This document shows positions 43,656 through 52,486 of a stretch of DNA of 64,000 bases, piece by piece. A program made the position numbers and the translations under genes. Position 1 is the first letter of the stretch. Every line of letters starts with the position of its first letter. The notes beneath the pieces are model-generated. The model did no database searches. It was given only the letters and a program-made list of their open reading frames with translations, and was not told where the DNA came from. Source of the stretch: an uncultured Chryseobacterium sp. (GTDB lineage: Bacteria > Bacteroidota > Bacteroidia > Flavobacteriales > Weeksellaceae). Location of the stretch: positions 18,702 through 82,701 of the forward strand of contig CAJYXJ010000028.1 in the NCBI GenBank assembly GCA_913778085.1, in the 5' to 3' direction.

Positions 43656-43770
43656 CAGCTTAATCCGACTTCCACTCCCGCTGTCATTGCGAGGAACGAA
43701 GCAATCCAGCAGCACATTTCCACAGATTGCTTCGTTCCTCGCAATGACGAGCTCCGCTCAAGTCGGGCTG
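43656..43770. repeat. Large inverted repeat, GTCATTGCGAGGAACG family
   Basis: A perfect 24-bp inverted repeat at 43683-43706 and 43725-43748, with outer CCGACTT (43665-43671) and AAGTCGG (43760-43766) arms that extend the stem. About 115 bases, MITE-like in form. The core sequence is a well-known interspersed repeat in several bacterial phyla. Confidence 0.75.
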
Positions 43771-43813
43771 CGTGAAATTCGCTGTTAAAATTACCAAAAT
43801 AGTTTACAGCATT

Positions 43814-43882
43814 TTTGTCATTCCGTAGGAATCTCAACGATGATTATAAAATTCTACGCTTAGATTCCTACGGAGTGACAAA
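43814..43882. repeat. TTTGTCATTCCG inverted repeat, copy 1
   Basis: 21-bp arms at 43814-43834 and 43862-43882 with one mismatch, separated by 27 bases. Same family as 44944-45009. Confidence 0.8.
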
Positions 43883-43922
43883 CAGTGTGATAAGGGATTG
43901 TGTCACTTATTTAAGTGAAACG

Positions 43923-43980
43923 CCTTTGCGAACTTGAAAACGGTTTAATAATCAAAAAAACTTTGCGCTCTTTGCGTTAA
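43923..43980 (+). repeat. CTTTGCG interspersed element, copy C
   Basis: CCTTTGCGAACTTGAAAACGG, a 20-base spacer and CTTTGCGCTCTTTGCGTTAA, preceded by TTAAGTGAAAC as in copy B. Ends 26 bases before the ATG of the esterase gene at 44007. Confidence 0.75.
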
Positions 43981-44006
43981 AATTTTTACAATCAAACAAT
44001 TTAAAA

Positions 44007-44885
44007 ATGAAAAAATTAATCATAGCAAGCATCTTCCTCTTCGGTTTAAATCCCATCAATGCTCAAAAATCAATTCCATTGTATCAGGGAAAAGCACCAG
44101 GTTCAGAAAACTGGACCTATTCTGAAAAAGAAATGGATTCCGATTTATTCAAAACCCATTTGGTGTACAACGTTGCCACTCCGGCAATAGAAATCTACGA
44201 AGCACCAAAGGCAAAAGCCAACGGAACGGTTATCATAATCGCTCCCGGCGGTGGATTTCAAAGTCTTTCCATCAACAAGGAAGGCAGAGATTTAGCCAAA
44301 ATTCTTCAGGAAAAAGGAATTACGGCAGTCGTTTTAAAATACCGTTTGCTGGAAACCAAAACCGGCGACCCGGCTCGTGAAATGATGGAAAACATCAAAG
44401 ACAGGCCGGCTTTTGATGCGAAAACTGCACCGATAAAAGTGATGGCCGGAAACGATATCAAAGCTGCCATTTCTTACATCCGGAAAAATGCAGCAAAACT
44501 CAATGTTAATCCGGAAAAACTAGGCGTTATCGGCTTTTCTGCGGGTGCAAGTGTGATTCTGGAAAGTGTACTTCACAGCGATGATGCTTCTACCATTCCA
44601 AATTTTGCCGCTTCAATGTATGGCGGTCCGAGCGATGAGGTTTTAGGCTACAAAATTCCTGAGCAAAAGTTGCCATTATTTATTTGCGCTGCAGACGATG
44701 ACCAGTTAAAACTGGCTCCGAAATCTATTTTATTATACACCAAATGGCACGATGCAAAACGGCCTGTAGAACTTCATATTTATGAAAAAGGCGGTCACGG
44801 TTTCGGAATGGCAAAACAGGATAGTCCGGTGGATAATTGGTCTAATGTTTATTTGGATTGGCTGAAATTTCATAAGTTTTTATAA
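44007..44885 (+). CDS. Secreted alpha/beta hydrolase, acetyl-xylan-esterase-like (BD-FAE type)
   Basis: 292 aa with signal peptide (INAQK). It has APGGGFQSLS (HGG-type oxyanion hole), nucleophile S178 in GFSAGA, Asp in CAADDDQ and His in KGGHGFGMAK. The KAPGSENW beginning is usual for xylan-linked esterases of Bacteroidetes. Probably removes acetyl or feruloyl groups before GH action. Lies between the CE1 esterase and a GH3, each gap filled with repeats. Confidence 0.87.
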   Translation: MKKLIIASIFLFGLNPINAQKSIPLYQGKAPGSENWTYSEKEMDSDLFKTHLVYNVATPAIEIYEAPKAKANGTVIIIAPGGGFQSLSINKEGRDLAKILQEKGITAVVLKYRLLETKTGDPAREMMENIKDRPAFDAKTAPIKVMAGNDIKAAISYIRKNAAKLNVNPEKLGVIGFSAGASVILESVLHSDDASTIPNFAASMYGGPSDEVLGYKIPEQKLPLFICAADDDQLKLAPKSILLYTKWHDAKRPVELHIYEKGGHGFGMAKQDSPVDNWSNVYLDWLKFHKFL

Positions 44886-44943
44886 ACAGTCAAAGCAAAA
44901 AATGAATGTTCGCATTCAATATTTATTTGTTTTTAACGGTTTG

Positions 44944-45009
44944 TTTGTCATTCCGAAGGAATCTAAACTGCTTTATTTTAGTATGTTGAGATTCCTCCGG
45001 AATGACAAA
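44944..45009. repeat. TTTGTCATTCCG inverted repeat, copy 2
   Basis: 21-bp arms at 44944-44964 and 44989-45009 with one mismatch and a 24-base loop. The arm sequence matches copy 1 at 43814 with one change. Confidence 0.8.
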
Positions 45010-45088
45010 GTGATTGCTTATTTAGCATTAGGATTAAAAACGAACAAAGATAAAACAGAAAATTAAAATATCAAACAAAGAAATAATT

Positions 45089-47545
45089 ATGAAGAAGAAT
45101 ATATCAACATTACTCAGACTTTCTCAGAAAGCAAAATATGCAGGGATGTTCGTCGCTTTATTATCGACAACAACTTTTGCAAAAGCGCAAACAAATCCAA
45201 CAGTTACCGTTGGCGGAAAAACTTTCAAAGACCTTAACAAAAATGGGAAACTGGATGTTTGGGAAGACACGAGATTGTCGGTTGACAAAAGAATTGAGGC
45301 GATTGTAAAGCAAATGACGAACGCTGAAAAAGTGGATTTGCTCATCGGAACCGGAATGCCCGGTATTGAAGTTCTGACCGGTCCCGTTGGAGATTCAAAA
45401 CAAGGTTTGGTTCCCGGAGCAGCCGGGGGAACGGCCAATTTCGACCGGTTCGGAATTCCTGCGACGGTGGTAGCCGATGGTCCTGCAGGTCTGAGGATTG
45501 CGCCCACAAGACCGAATGATTCAAAAACGTATTATGCTACAGCGTTTCCTGTGGGAACAGCTTTGGCTTCGACCTGGAACAAAACACTTTTGGAGCAGGT
45601 CGGAAAAGCAATGGGAAATGAAGTAAAAGAATATGGGGTAGACGTCCTTTTGGCACCCGCTTTAAATATCCAGAGAAATCCGTTGAACGGCAGAAACTTC
45701 GAATATTATTCTGAAGACCCTCTGATTTCAGGAAAAACGGCTGCCGCCATCGTGAACGGAATCCAGTCTCAGGGCGTGGGAACTTCCATCAAGCATTTTG
45801 CAGCCAATAATGAAGAGACCAACCGGCTCACGATCAATGCCCACGTTTCTGAAAGAGCGATGAGAGAATTGTATTTGAGAAATTTCGAAATCGCCATTAG
45901 AGAATCTCAACCTTGGACCGTGATGTCATCTTACAACAAAGTAAATGGCGTTTATACCTCGGATTCAAAAGATTTACTGACTCAGGTTTTGAGAAACGAA
46001 TGGGGTTTCAAAGGTATTGTCATGACCGACTGGTTTGGAGGTTTTCCGGGATTTGAATCCATCAGAAGCGGCGGTATTTCTGATGTGGTAAAACAGATGA
46101 ATGCAGGAAACGACCTTTTGATGCCGGGGATTCCGGCGCAGAAAAAAGTACTGTTAGAAGCTTTAAATTCAGGAAAATTATCTCAGGAAGTCGCAAATTT
46201 GAATGTAAAAAGAATTCTGGAATACATTTTTAAAACACCAACTTTTGCACAATACCAATATAGCAACAAGCCAAACTTAACGCAGCACGCAGCAGTTACA
46301 AGAAGCGCTGCAACGGAAGGAATGGTTTTGCTTAAAAACGAACAAAATACTTTGCCTTTTGACAACAAGCAGAAAGAAGTTTCATTATTCGGAGTGACTT
46401 CTTATGCGTGGATTACAGGCGGAACAGGAAGCGGAAGTGTGAACAACAAACACACGGTTTCTCTTTTGGAAGGATTAAATGCAGCAGGATACAAACTCGA
46501 CAGAGAATTGGTTGATTTATACAAACCTCACGCAGAAAAAGAAGAGGCTGCAGAAAAAGAAAACAGAAAGAAAAGAGGAATTTTAGCATTGCCGGAAAGA
46601 TTGCCTGAGATGAAATTAGACGACGCTTTTTACGCTAAAAAAGCAGAAACTTCCGAAATTGCTTTTGTAACTTTAGGTAGAAATTCAGGTGAAGGCGGCG
46701 ATAGAGTTGTTGATAATGATTTCAATTTAGCAACGGAAGAAATCGAAATGCTGGATAAAATCTCCAAAGCTTTCCACGCAAAAGGGAAGAAAGTAGTTGT
46801 AATTTTAAATATCGGCGGTGTTATCGAAACCGCTTCGTGGAAGGATAAAGTCGATGCCATTCTTTTGGCTTGGCAGCCTGGACAGGAAGGCGGACATTCC
46901 GTTGCAGATGTGGTTTCAGGAAAGGTAAACCCTTCCGGAAAACTGACGATGACTTTCCCTGTGAATTACGCAGACCACGCTTCGGCTAAGAATTTCCCGG
47001 GAATTCCTGCAGATAATCCGAAAGAGGTGAGGTATCAGGAAGGTGTGTATGTGGGTTACCGTTATTTCAATACATTTGATGTGAAACCTTCTTATGAATT
47101 CGGTTATGGTAAGTCTTATACGGATTTTGCTTATTCAAATATTAAGACCAATTCAACAATTTTTAATAATGAACTAGAAGTTACGGTTGATGTAAAAAAT
47201 ACCGGAAAGGTTGCCGGAAAAGAAGTGGTAGAATTGTACGTTTCAGCTCCGGGAAAAAATATAGACAAGCCAAAATCTGAACTGAAAGCGTATGCCAAAA
47301 CTAAAGATTTGAAGCCGGGAGAATCTCAAACCATCACTCTGATGTTGAATCCGAAAGATTTGGCATCTTATGAAACGGCAAAATCTGCGTGGGTTGCAGA
47401 AGCCGGAAATTACAAAATTTCCATTGGAGCATCATCTTTAGATATCAAACAGACCGTAGAATTCTCAGTTCCAAAAGAATTGGTGGTGGAAAAAGTACAG
47501 CACATTTTACCTGCGGATGAGAAGTTTGATGATATGAAACCTTAA
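45089..47545 (+). CDS. GH3 glycoside hydrolase with FnIII-like C-terminus, secreted
   Basis: 818 aa with signal peptide (FAKAQ). As in the other GH3, a DLNKNGKLDVWED calcium-loop motif follows. The barrel has SIKHFAANNEE, nucleophile D314 in GIVMTDWF; the sandwich domain has LGRNSGEGGDR; residues ~690-790 form the FnIII-like domain (VAGKEVVELYVSAPGKN). Typical of beta-glucosidases and beta-xylosidases. Substrate cannot be fixed. Last gene of the locus before the sugar porter. Confidence 0.93.
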   Translation: MKKNISTLLRLSQKAKYAGMFVALLSTTTFAKAQTNPTVTVGGKTFKDLNKNGKLDVWEDTRLSVDKRIEAIVKQMTNAEKVDLLIGTGMPGIEVLTGPVGDSKQGLVPGAAGGTANFDRFGIPATVVADGPAGLRIAPTRPNDSKTYYATAFPVGTALASTWNKTLLEQVGKAMGNEVKEYGVDVLLAPALNIQRNPLNGRNFEYYSEDPLISGKTAAAIVNGIQSQGVGTSIKHFAANNEETNRLTINAHVSERAMRELYLRNFEIAIRESQPWTVMSSYNKVNGVYTSDSKDLLTQVLRNEWGFKGIVMTDWFGGFPGFESIRSGGISDVVKQMNAGNDLLMPGIPAQKKVLLEALNSGKLSQEVANLNVKRILEYIFKTPTFAQYQYSNKPNLTQHAAVTRSAATEGMVLLKNEQNTLPFDNKQKEVSLFGVTSYAWITGGTGSGSVNNKHTVSLLEGLNAAGYKLDRELVDLYKPHAEKEEAAEKENRKKRGILALPERLPEMKLDDAFYAKKAETSEIAFVTLGRNSGEGGDRVVDNDFNLATEEIEMLDKISKAFHAKGKKVVVILNIGGVIETASWKDKVDAILLAWQPGQEGGHSVADVVSGKVNPSGKLTMTFPVNYADHASAKNFPGIPADNPKEVRYQEGVYVGYRYFNTFDVKPSYEFGYGKSYTDFAYSNIKTNSTIFNNELEVTVDVKNTGKVAGKEVVELYVSAPGKNIDKPKSELKAYAKTKDLKPGESQTITLMLNPKDLASYETAKSAWVAEAGNYKISIGASSLDIKQTVEFSVPKELVVEKVQHILPADEKFDDMKP

Positions 47546-47786
47546 TTTCACCTCCCAAGGGTAGGTATTTTACAGAATTATAAAATCTTCTTAATCTATA
47601 GTAGCTGCGGGGCTTGTTTTTATTTTGGACAGCTTGATTTATGCAGATACTTATTAGGAGGCCGGGCAGTTTCGAAAGTTTTATTTACCGGAAAAATATG
47701 ATAAGCCTGACAAAATTTAATATCTCAAATTGAGTTTTTATCGGTAAAACAGACTATCTTTAACGTCTTTTAAAAAAATAACTGTT

Positions 47787-49208
47787 ATGATCAATGAAGT
47801 GAAGACCAAAGGCCGGAGCTATACCGTTCCGCTGATTACCATTACGCTTTTATTTTTTATGTGGGGATTCATCACATGCATGAACGATATCCTCATTCCT
47901 TACCTGAAACAGCTGTTCAGCCTGACTTTCTTTGAATCGATGCTGGTACAGTTCTGTTTTTTCGGAGCCTATTTTATCGGCTCTCTGATTTACTTTTTTA
48001 TCTCGACGAGCAGCGGAGACCCGATCGATAAAGTAGGATACAAGAAAGGGATTCTTTTCGGGATTTTCCTGGCGGCATTGGGCTGTGTGCTGTTTTATCC
48101 GGCAGCCAGCCTGATTTCCTATCCTTTGTTTTTAGGAGCACTGTTTATTCTGGGACTTGGGTTTACGGTACTGCAGATTACGGCGAATGCCTATGTTTCC
48201 CTTCTGGGACCTGAAGATTCCGCCTCAAGCCGACTGAACATGACGCAGGCTTTCAATGCTTTCGGAACTACCATTGCCCCTGTTTTGGGCGGACACCTTA
48301 TTTTCGAATTGTTTTCTGCGCCGGACGGTTCTTTTTCGGCCGCAGCTACCAAAGTTCCTTATCTGATCTTTGCGGGAATTCTGCTGTTGGTTGCTCTGAT
48401 CATTTCAAGAGTTAAACTTCCCGATTTTAAAGTGGCGGGGGAAGAAGTGGTAAAAGGATTCGGTGCTCTGCAACACAACCATCTGAAATTCGGTGTACTG
48501 GCGATGTTTTGCTATGTCGGCGGTGAAGTAGCGGTAGGTAGTTTTATCATCAGCTTTCTGGAGCAGCCCCAGGTAATGAATCTTTCGGAGGTCGTAAGTA
48601 AAAATTACCTTTCCCTATATTGGGGCGGTGCGATGATCGGGCGGTTCCTGGGAGCCATTTCCCTGAATCATTCCATCAGCCAGGGGAAGAAAGCTTTGTA
48701 TATGCTGGGTGCGGCAGCTGCCGTTTTCCTGGTGATCTTCAGCATTGTGGATCTTACCTTCTCGCAGATCAGCTTTTTCCTTGTCTTTATCGCTTTAAAT
48801 TTTGTCGCTTTCTTTATCGGGAAATCGGCTCCGGCGAGAACGCTTTCCATCTTTGCAGCTGTCAACGTCCTCTTGTTGATTTCTGCCATGCTGAATCACG
48901 GGGCACTGGCGATGTACAGCATTTTAGGAATAGGGATTTTCAACTCCATTATGTTCTCCAATATTTATACTTTGGCCATTTCAGGGTTGGGTAAATATAC
49001 CAGCCAGGGTTCATCCCTTGTGGTCATGGCTATACTGGGCGGTGCAATCGTTCCGATCTTCCAGGGCTTCCTGGCGGATCACTTCGGGGTACAGCATTCC
49101 TTTATTATCCCGGTTTTCTGCTATGTGGTGATCCTTATCTTCGGAGCTTACTGTACAAAATATCTTGGACATGTAAAGCAGGATATGGATACAAAATCCG
49201 GACATTAA
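47787..49208 (+). CDS. Sugar MFS transporter, FGHS/GluP (fucose permease) type
   Basis: 473 aa, 12 membrane segments. LLFFMWGFITCMNDILIPYLKQLF with the family's WGF..C.ND motif, and QITANAYVSLLGP in TM4/5, define the glucose/galactose/fucose:H+ symporter group. It imports monosaccharides released by the GH3 enzymes. Codon use returns to the CTG-rich style of the main chromosome here, unlike the preceding genes. TATCTTTA at 47752-47759 is a possible -7 box. Confidence 0.9.
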   Translation: MINEVKTKGRSYTVPLITITLLFFMWGFITCMNDILIPYLKQLFSLTFFESMLVQFCFFGAYFIGSLIYFFISTSSGDPIDKVGYKKGILFGIFLAALGCVLFYPAASLISYPLFLGALFILGLGFTVLQITANAYVSLLGPEDSASSRLNMTQAFNAFGTTIAPVLGGHLIFELFSAPDGSFSAAATKVPYLIFAGILLLVALIISRVKLPDFKVAGEEVVKGFGALQHNHLKFGVLAMFCYVGGEVAVGSFIISFLEQPQVMNLSEVVSKNYLSLYWGGAMIGRFLGAISLNHSISQGKKALYMLGAAAAVFLVIFSIVDLTFSQISFFLVFIALNFVAFFIGKSAPARTLSIFAAVNVLLLISAMLNHGALAMYSILGIGIFNSIMFSNIYTLAISGLGKYTSQGSSLVVMAILGGAIVPIFQGFLADHFGVQHSFIIPVFCYVVILIFGAYCTKYLGHVKQDMDTKSGH

Positions 49209-49229
49209 ACGTAAATTTATTATTGCTCA

Positions 49230-49262
49230 AGGCTGTTTCAGGAATGAAGCAGCTTTTTTTAT
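49230..49262 (+). terminator. Terminator after the sugar porter
   Basis: GCTGTTTCA / TGAAGCAGC stem with one G-U pair and seven T residues. Confidence 0.75.
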
Positions 49263-49393
49263 TGACTGAATCGAGTGCTACCTATTTTACATATCAGTGA
49301 TGTAATATTGGTTTTCAGCCATTGTGTATATTGGTTATACATAAATCGAAATTTTTCGTAGTCCCTGGTATGCGATACACCCGATCATAAATA

Positions 49394-49427
49394 AAATCCG
49401 CAGTCTGAAAAAAGACTGCGGATTTTT
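49394..49427. terminator. Bidirectional terminator
   Basis: 13-bp perfect stem AAATCCGCAGTCT / AGACTGCGGATTT with T run on both strands, between convergent genes. Confidence 0.85.
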
Positions 49428-49464
49428 GATTAGTAAAAATCAAAAACATGTATTGGAAGAAAAG

Positions 49465-50295
49465 TTACTGTTGAGTCAGAAACCTGCTTATAATACTGTT
49501 TAGCTCATCGGCGTGTGTTACATTAAGACCGTGCGGTCCACCGTCTATAATAACAAATTCATTATTCGCAATTCCCTGTGCAGCCTGTTTTCCGGCCGTA
49601 TCAATAGGAACGATGTTATCAGAATCTCCGTGAACGATGAGTGTTTTTACATTTACGTTAGAAAGTTCCGGACGGAAATCGGTATTGGCCCAGCTTTCAG
49701 CACATTTGATGGTAGCAATGGGATTTGCAAAGGATGCAATCGCCCAATCGTAATCAAGCTGCTTCTGGCTTACCGGCTTAGACAGCATTCCGTAATTATA
49801 GAAATCTTTGTGGAAAGATTCAAGGAAGGTAATCCTGTCGGTCTTCAGGGCATTCATAATTTCATCAAGTTTTTCCTGTGGAACGCCGTCGGGATTGTCT
49901 TCTTTCTGCTTGACAACAGGAATGATTGATGAAATAAGGGCGATCTTATCTACATTCTCAGAACCGTAATTCGTAAGGTAGCGTACGACTTCTCCGCCTC
50001 CCATCGAGAAACCGAAAAGAATTACGTTTTTCAGATCCAGTTGCGAAATTAATTCATGAAGATCTTTTGTAAGTCCGTCGTAATCATATCCGTCTGCGGT
50101 AGGAGAAGATTTCCCGAAGCCTTTCCGGTCATAAGTGATTACACGGTATCCCAAATTAAGAAGCACCGGAATCTGCATTTCCCATGATTTTCCGCTGAGC
50201 GGCCATCCGTGGATAAGAATAATAGGTTGTCCTGATCCGAAATCTTCGTAATAAAGCTGAACGTTCTGATCGTCCTGTTTTGTAATGTAAGGCAT
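49465..50295 (-). CDS. Alpha/beta hydrolase, non-haem chloroperoxidase / esterase type
   Basis: 276 aa from the ATG at 50295 (MPYITKQDD); in-frame ATGs upstream reach 50340. Features: LIHGWPLSGKSWEMQ, YDRKGFGKSS, nucleophile Ser in GFSMGGGEVVRY, Asp in HGDSDNIVP and His in GGPHGLNVTH. This group hydrolyses esters and can form peracids. No signal peptide, so cytoplasmic. Isolated single gene. Confidence 0.87.
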   Translation of the reverse strand: MPYITKQDDQNVQLYYEDFGSGQPIILIHGWPLSGKSWEMQIPVLLNLGYRVITYDRKGFGKSSPTADGYDYDGLTKDLHELISQLDLKNVILFGFSMGGGEVVRYLTNYGSENVDKIALISSIIPVVKQKEDNPDGVPQEKLDEIMNALKTDRITFLESFHKDFYNYGMLSKPVSQKQLDYDWAIASFANPIATIKCAESWANTDFRPELSNVNVKTLIVHGDSDNIVPIDTAGKQAAQGIANNEFVIIDGGPHGLNVTHADELNSIISRFLTQQ

Positions 50296-50772
50296 AGTGA
50301 TATTTTTGGTGTACAACATGGATTTCAAATACCGAGCCAAAAATAGGGTAGGTGAAAATAAAACTGAAATTATCTCTCCGAGAGAATCTTCTTATTAATA
50401 CTGATTTTCCTGGATTTTTAGATTTTGATTAAATTTAATTTTTGCCGATTTTAAAAACCAGAATTTTAAAGCTCTTTACTCGATTTAAATTTGTCTTTTG
50501 AATAGTTTTTTGTAATTGTATATTATCGTTATCAGTTGTTTAAAAATATAAGAAGATTAATGGTTTGTATTTAAAAAAGAATTGACAGCTGATAAAATAC
50601 CACCGGACATTTAAATCATTTGCTTTGATGCTGATTGGAAACTTTCAGAATTTTATTCCGGATTCTACTCTAAGTAAATTAAATGATGTTTAAATAGCTA
50701 ATAAAAATTATTTTTCAGAAAAAATGTAACATTTCTTTTACATTGAAACTAACTTTTCAGAGAATAAAAATC
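50296..50772. other. 477-bp divergent intergenic region
   Basis: AT-rich. An ATGTAA/TTACAT inverted repeat at 50724-50743 lies 30 bases before the sigma factor start and contains TGTAACATTT, a possible autoregulatory ECF -35 element. Nothing else recognised. Confidence 0.4.
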
Positions 50773-51273
50773 ATGGCTTCAGCAGAACAGGAATTTTTAC
50801 GAAAAATCGAAGAGCATAAAGGAATCATCTTCAAGATTTCCAAGATGTACATGGACAATAAAGACGACCGTGACGATCTGTTCCAGGAGATCACCTACCA
50901 ACTCTGGAAAGCATATCCTAAGTTCAGGGGAGAAAGTAAGTTCTCTACATGGCTCTACCGGATTGCTTTGAATACGGCCATTATTTTCCTTAAAAACGAA
51001 AAGAAAAGAAGCATTTTCGGAAAAGAAGACTTTTCCGAATATAAAATGGTTCAGGACGACATCGATCATGAAAAAGAAGAGAAGCTGAGTGCCATGTATA
51101 AAGCCATCAACCAACTGAATGTTATTGATAAGGCTTTTATCTTCTATTATCTCGAAAATTTTTCCGGAAAGGAAATTGCCGAACAGATGGGTATTTCAGA
51201 AGGAAATGTCCGGGTAAAGATGAACCGCGCCAAAAATAAACTGAAAGATATCTTACAAAACAATATACACTAA
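50773..51273 (+). CDS. ECF-type RNA polymerase sigma factor
   Basis: 166 aa from the ATG at 50773; the frame continues upstream to a TTG. Region 2 has DDRDDLFQEITYQLWKAYPKFRGESKFSTWLYRIALNTAI, and region 4 has FYYLENFSGKEIAEQMGISEGNVRVKMNRAKNKLK. It redirects RNA polymerase to an unknown regulon. The membrane protein 18 bases downstream is the likely anti-sigma or sensor partner. TGTAAC before the gene hints at autoregulation. Confidence 0.92.
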   Translation: MASAEQEFLRKIEEHKGIIFKISKMYMDNKDDRDDLFQEITYQLWKAYPKFRGESKFSTWLYRIALNTAIIFLKNEKKRSIFGKEDFSEYKMVQDDIDHEKEEKLSAMYKAINQLNVIDKAFIFYYLENFSGKEIAEQMGISEGNVRVKMNRAKNKLKDILQNNIH

Positions 51274-51291
51274 TTTTTAAATCCATTTATC

Positions 51292-51888
51292 ATGAATATA
51301 GACGAACTGAAGAATACCTGGAATGAGGATGATCTTTTTGAAGATACCCCTGAAATAAGCATCGAACAGAAAAATAAAATCAATCTTCCGCTGGAAAAAA
51401 TCCGTAAGAATATGCGGATGGAACTCTGGTCGACGATAGGAATTTTTATTTTTGTCTTTGCCATCATTACGCTGTGCGAAGGAAATTTTAAATTTAAATT
51501 TTACCTTTCAATCCTTATCGGTTCAATGGTTTTTGTTACTTTTTTCTACTACAGCCAGTTTTTCAAACTGTACCGGAATATGAGTGATCCGGCAATGAAA
51601 ACCTTAGACGGATTAAAAGATCTGCTGAACCAGTTTAAACTGAATAAGCAGTACTACCTCTCTTTTTACCTTTCTTTTGTTCCCTTCTTGGTCTGTGAAC
51701 TGATTATTGTACTTGAATTTATTCCCCGCCCGGTGCCGCTTTCTGATGTTCAGATTGCATCGATTCTTATCATAACCCTTGTCATAACCATGCCTTTGCT
51801 GCTGGTCATCGGCAAATGGTGGTTCCGGGGCTTTTACGGAAAATACATCCAGAACATTGAACATCTTGTGAAAGAACTTGACCGGTAG
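51292..51888 (+). CDS. Four-helix membrane protein, putative anti-sigma partner
   Basis: 198 aa. A charged cytoplasmic N-terminus (MNIDELKNTWNEDDLFED, ~45 residues) precedes two pairs of transmembrane helices (~48-90 and ~125-180). No zinc anti-sigma motif is present. Such proteins commonly follow ECF sigma genes in Bacteroidetes, so an anti-sigma or sensory role is inferred from position. The stop codon overlaps the first base of a perfect hairpin. Confidence 0.65.
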   Translation: MNIDELKNTWNEDDLFEDTPEISIEQKNKINLPLEKIRKNMRMELWSTIGIFIFVFAIITLCEGNFKFKFYLSILIGSMVFVTFFYYSQFFKLYRNMSDPAMKTLDGLKDLLNQFKLNKQYYLSFYLSFVPFLVCELIIVLEFIPRPVPLSDVQIASILIITLVITMPLLLVIGKWWFRGFYGKYIQNIEHLVKELDR

Positions 51889-51918
51889 GGTTCGGCGGGC
51901 CAAAGGCCCGCCGAACCC
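51888..51918. terminator. Perfect GC-rich hairpin between convergent stops
   Basis: 14-bp perfect stem GGGTTCGGCGGGCC / GGCCCGCCGAACCC with AAA loop. It exactly fills the gap between the plus-strand stop (51886-51888) and the minus-strand stop (51919-51921). It lacks long T runs. Confidence 0.75.
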
Positions 51919-52482
51919 TTACTGCGTATAATAAGCCGGGAATTCCCTGAGGATTGCGTACAGATCGCGCCACTCAAAATAATCCGGACTTACTGAACTA
52001 ACATTATTAACCCCTTTGTCTTTAAACAATTTTTTGGTTCTGGTGACGTGAAAATATTGGGATATAACCATGATGCTGTTGAAATGAAGCTTAGGTTGTA
52101 ACCTTAAAGTATTTTCAACCGTTGCCCGGGTATTGTCGCCATGATTATCCACGATGATTACGGATTCGGGAATACCTTTTGAAATTAGAAATGTTTTCAT
52201 TTTGTCGCCTTCGTAAAAACCTTCTTTTCCCAATCCGCCGCTCACGAGAATCTTTTCAATCCGCCGTTTTTTATACAGTTCAATTCCGCTCTCCAGCCGC
52301 TTTTCAAGTCTGCCGGAGAGGGTGCCGTCTTCATTTACCTTATTTCCTAAAATCACGGCAATGTCTGCCTGTTTCCCATTGTCGGAGATACCGTCCGTAA
52401 TAATATAAACGGAATGAAGAATAAACCACAGCAGAAAAAATACACAAAAGATTCTGAAGAATCTTAAAAATTTTCTTCCCAT
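51919..52482 (-). CDS. YdcF/SanA-like (DUF218) membrane protein
   Basis: 187 aa. One N-terminal membrane helix (~7-29) then the DUF218 Rossmann-like fold with ADIAVILGNKVNEDGTLSGRLEKRLESGIELYKKRR, ILVSGGLG and VENTLRLQP...ISQYFHVTRTKKLF. Relatives (SanA, ElyC, YdcF) affect envelope integrity or peptidoglycan precursors; activity is undefined. Encoded 4 bases after the S41 peptidase gene, one operon. Confidence 0.87.
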   Translation of the reverse strand: MGRKFLRFFRIFCVFFLLWFILHSVYIITDGISDNGKQADIAVILGNKVNEDGTLSGRLEKRLESGIELYKKRRIEKILVSGGLGKEGFYEGDKMKTFLISKGIPESVIIVDNHGDNTRATVENTLRLQPKLHFNSIMVISQYFHVTRTKKLFKDKGVNNVSSVSPDYFEWRDLYAILREFPAYYTQ

Positions 52483-52486
52483 ACGA

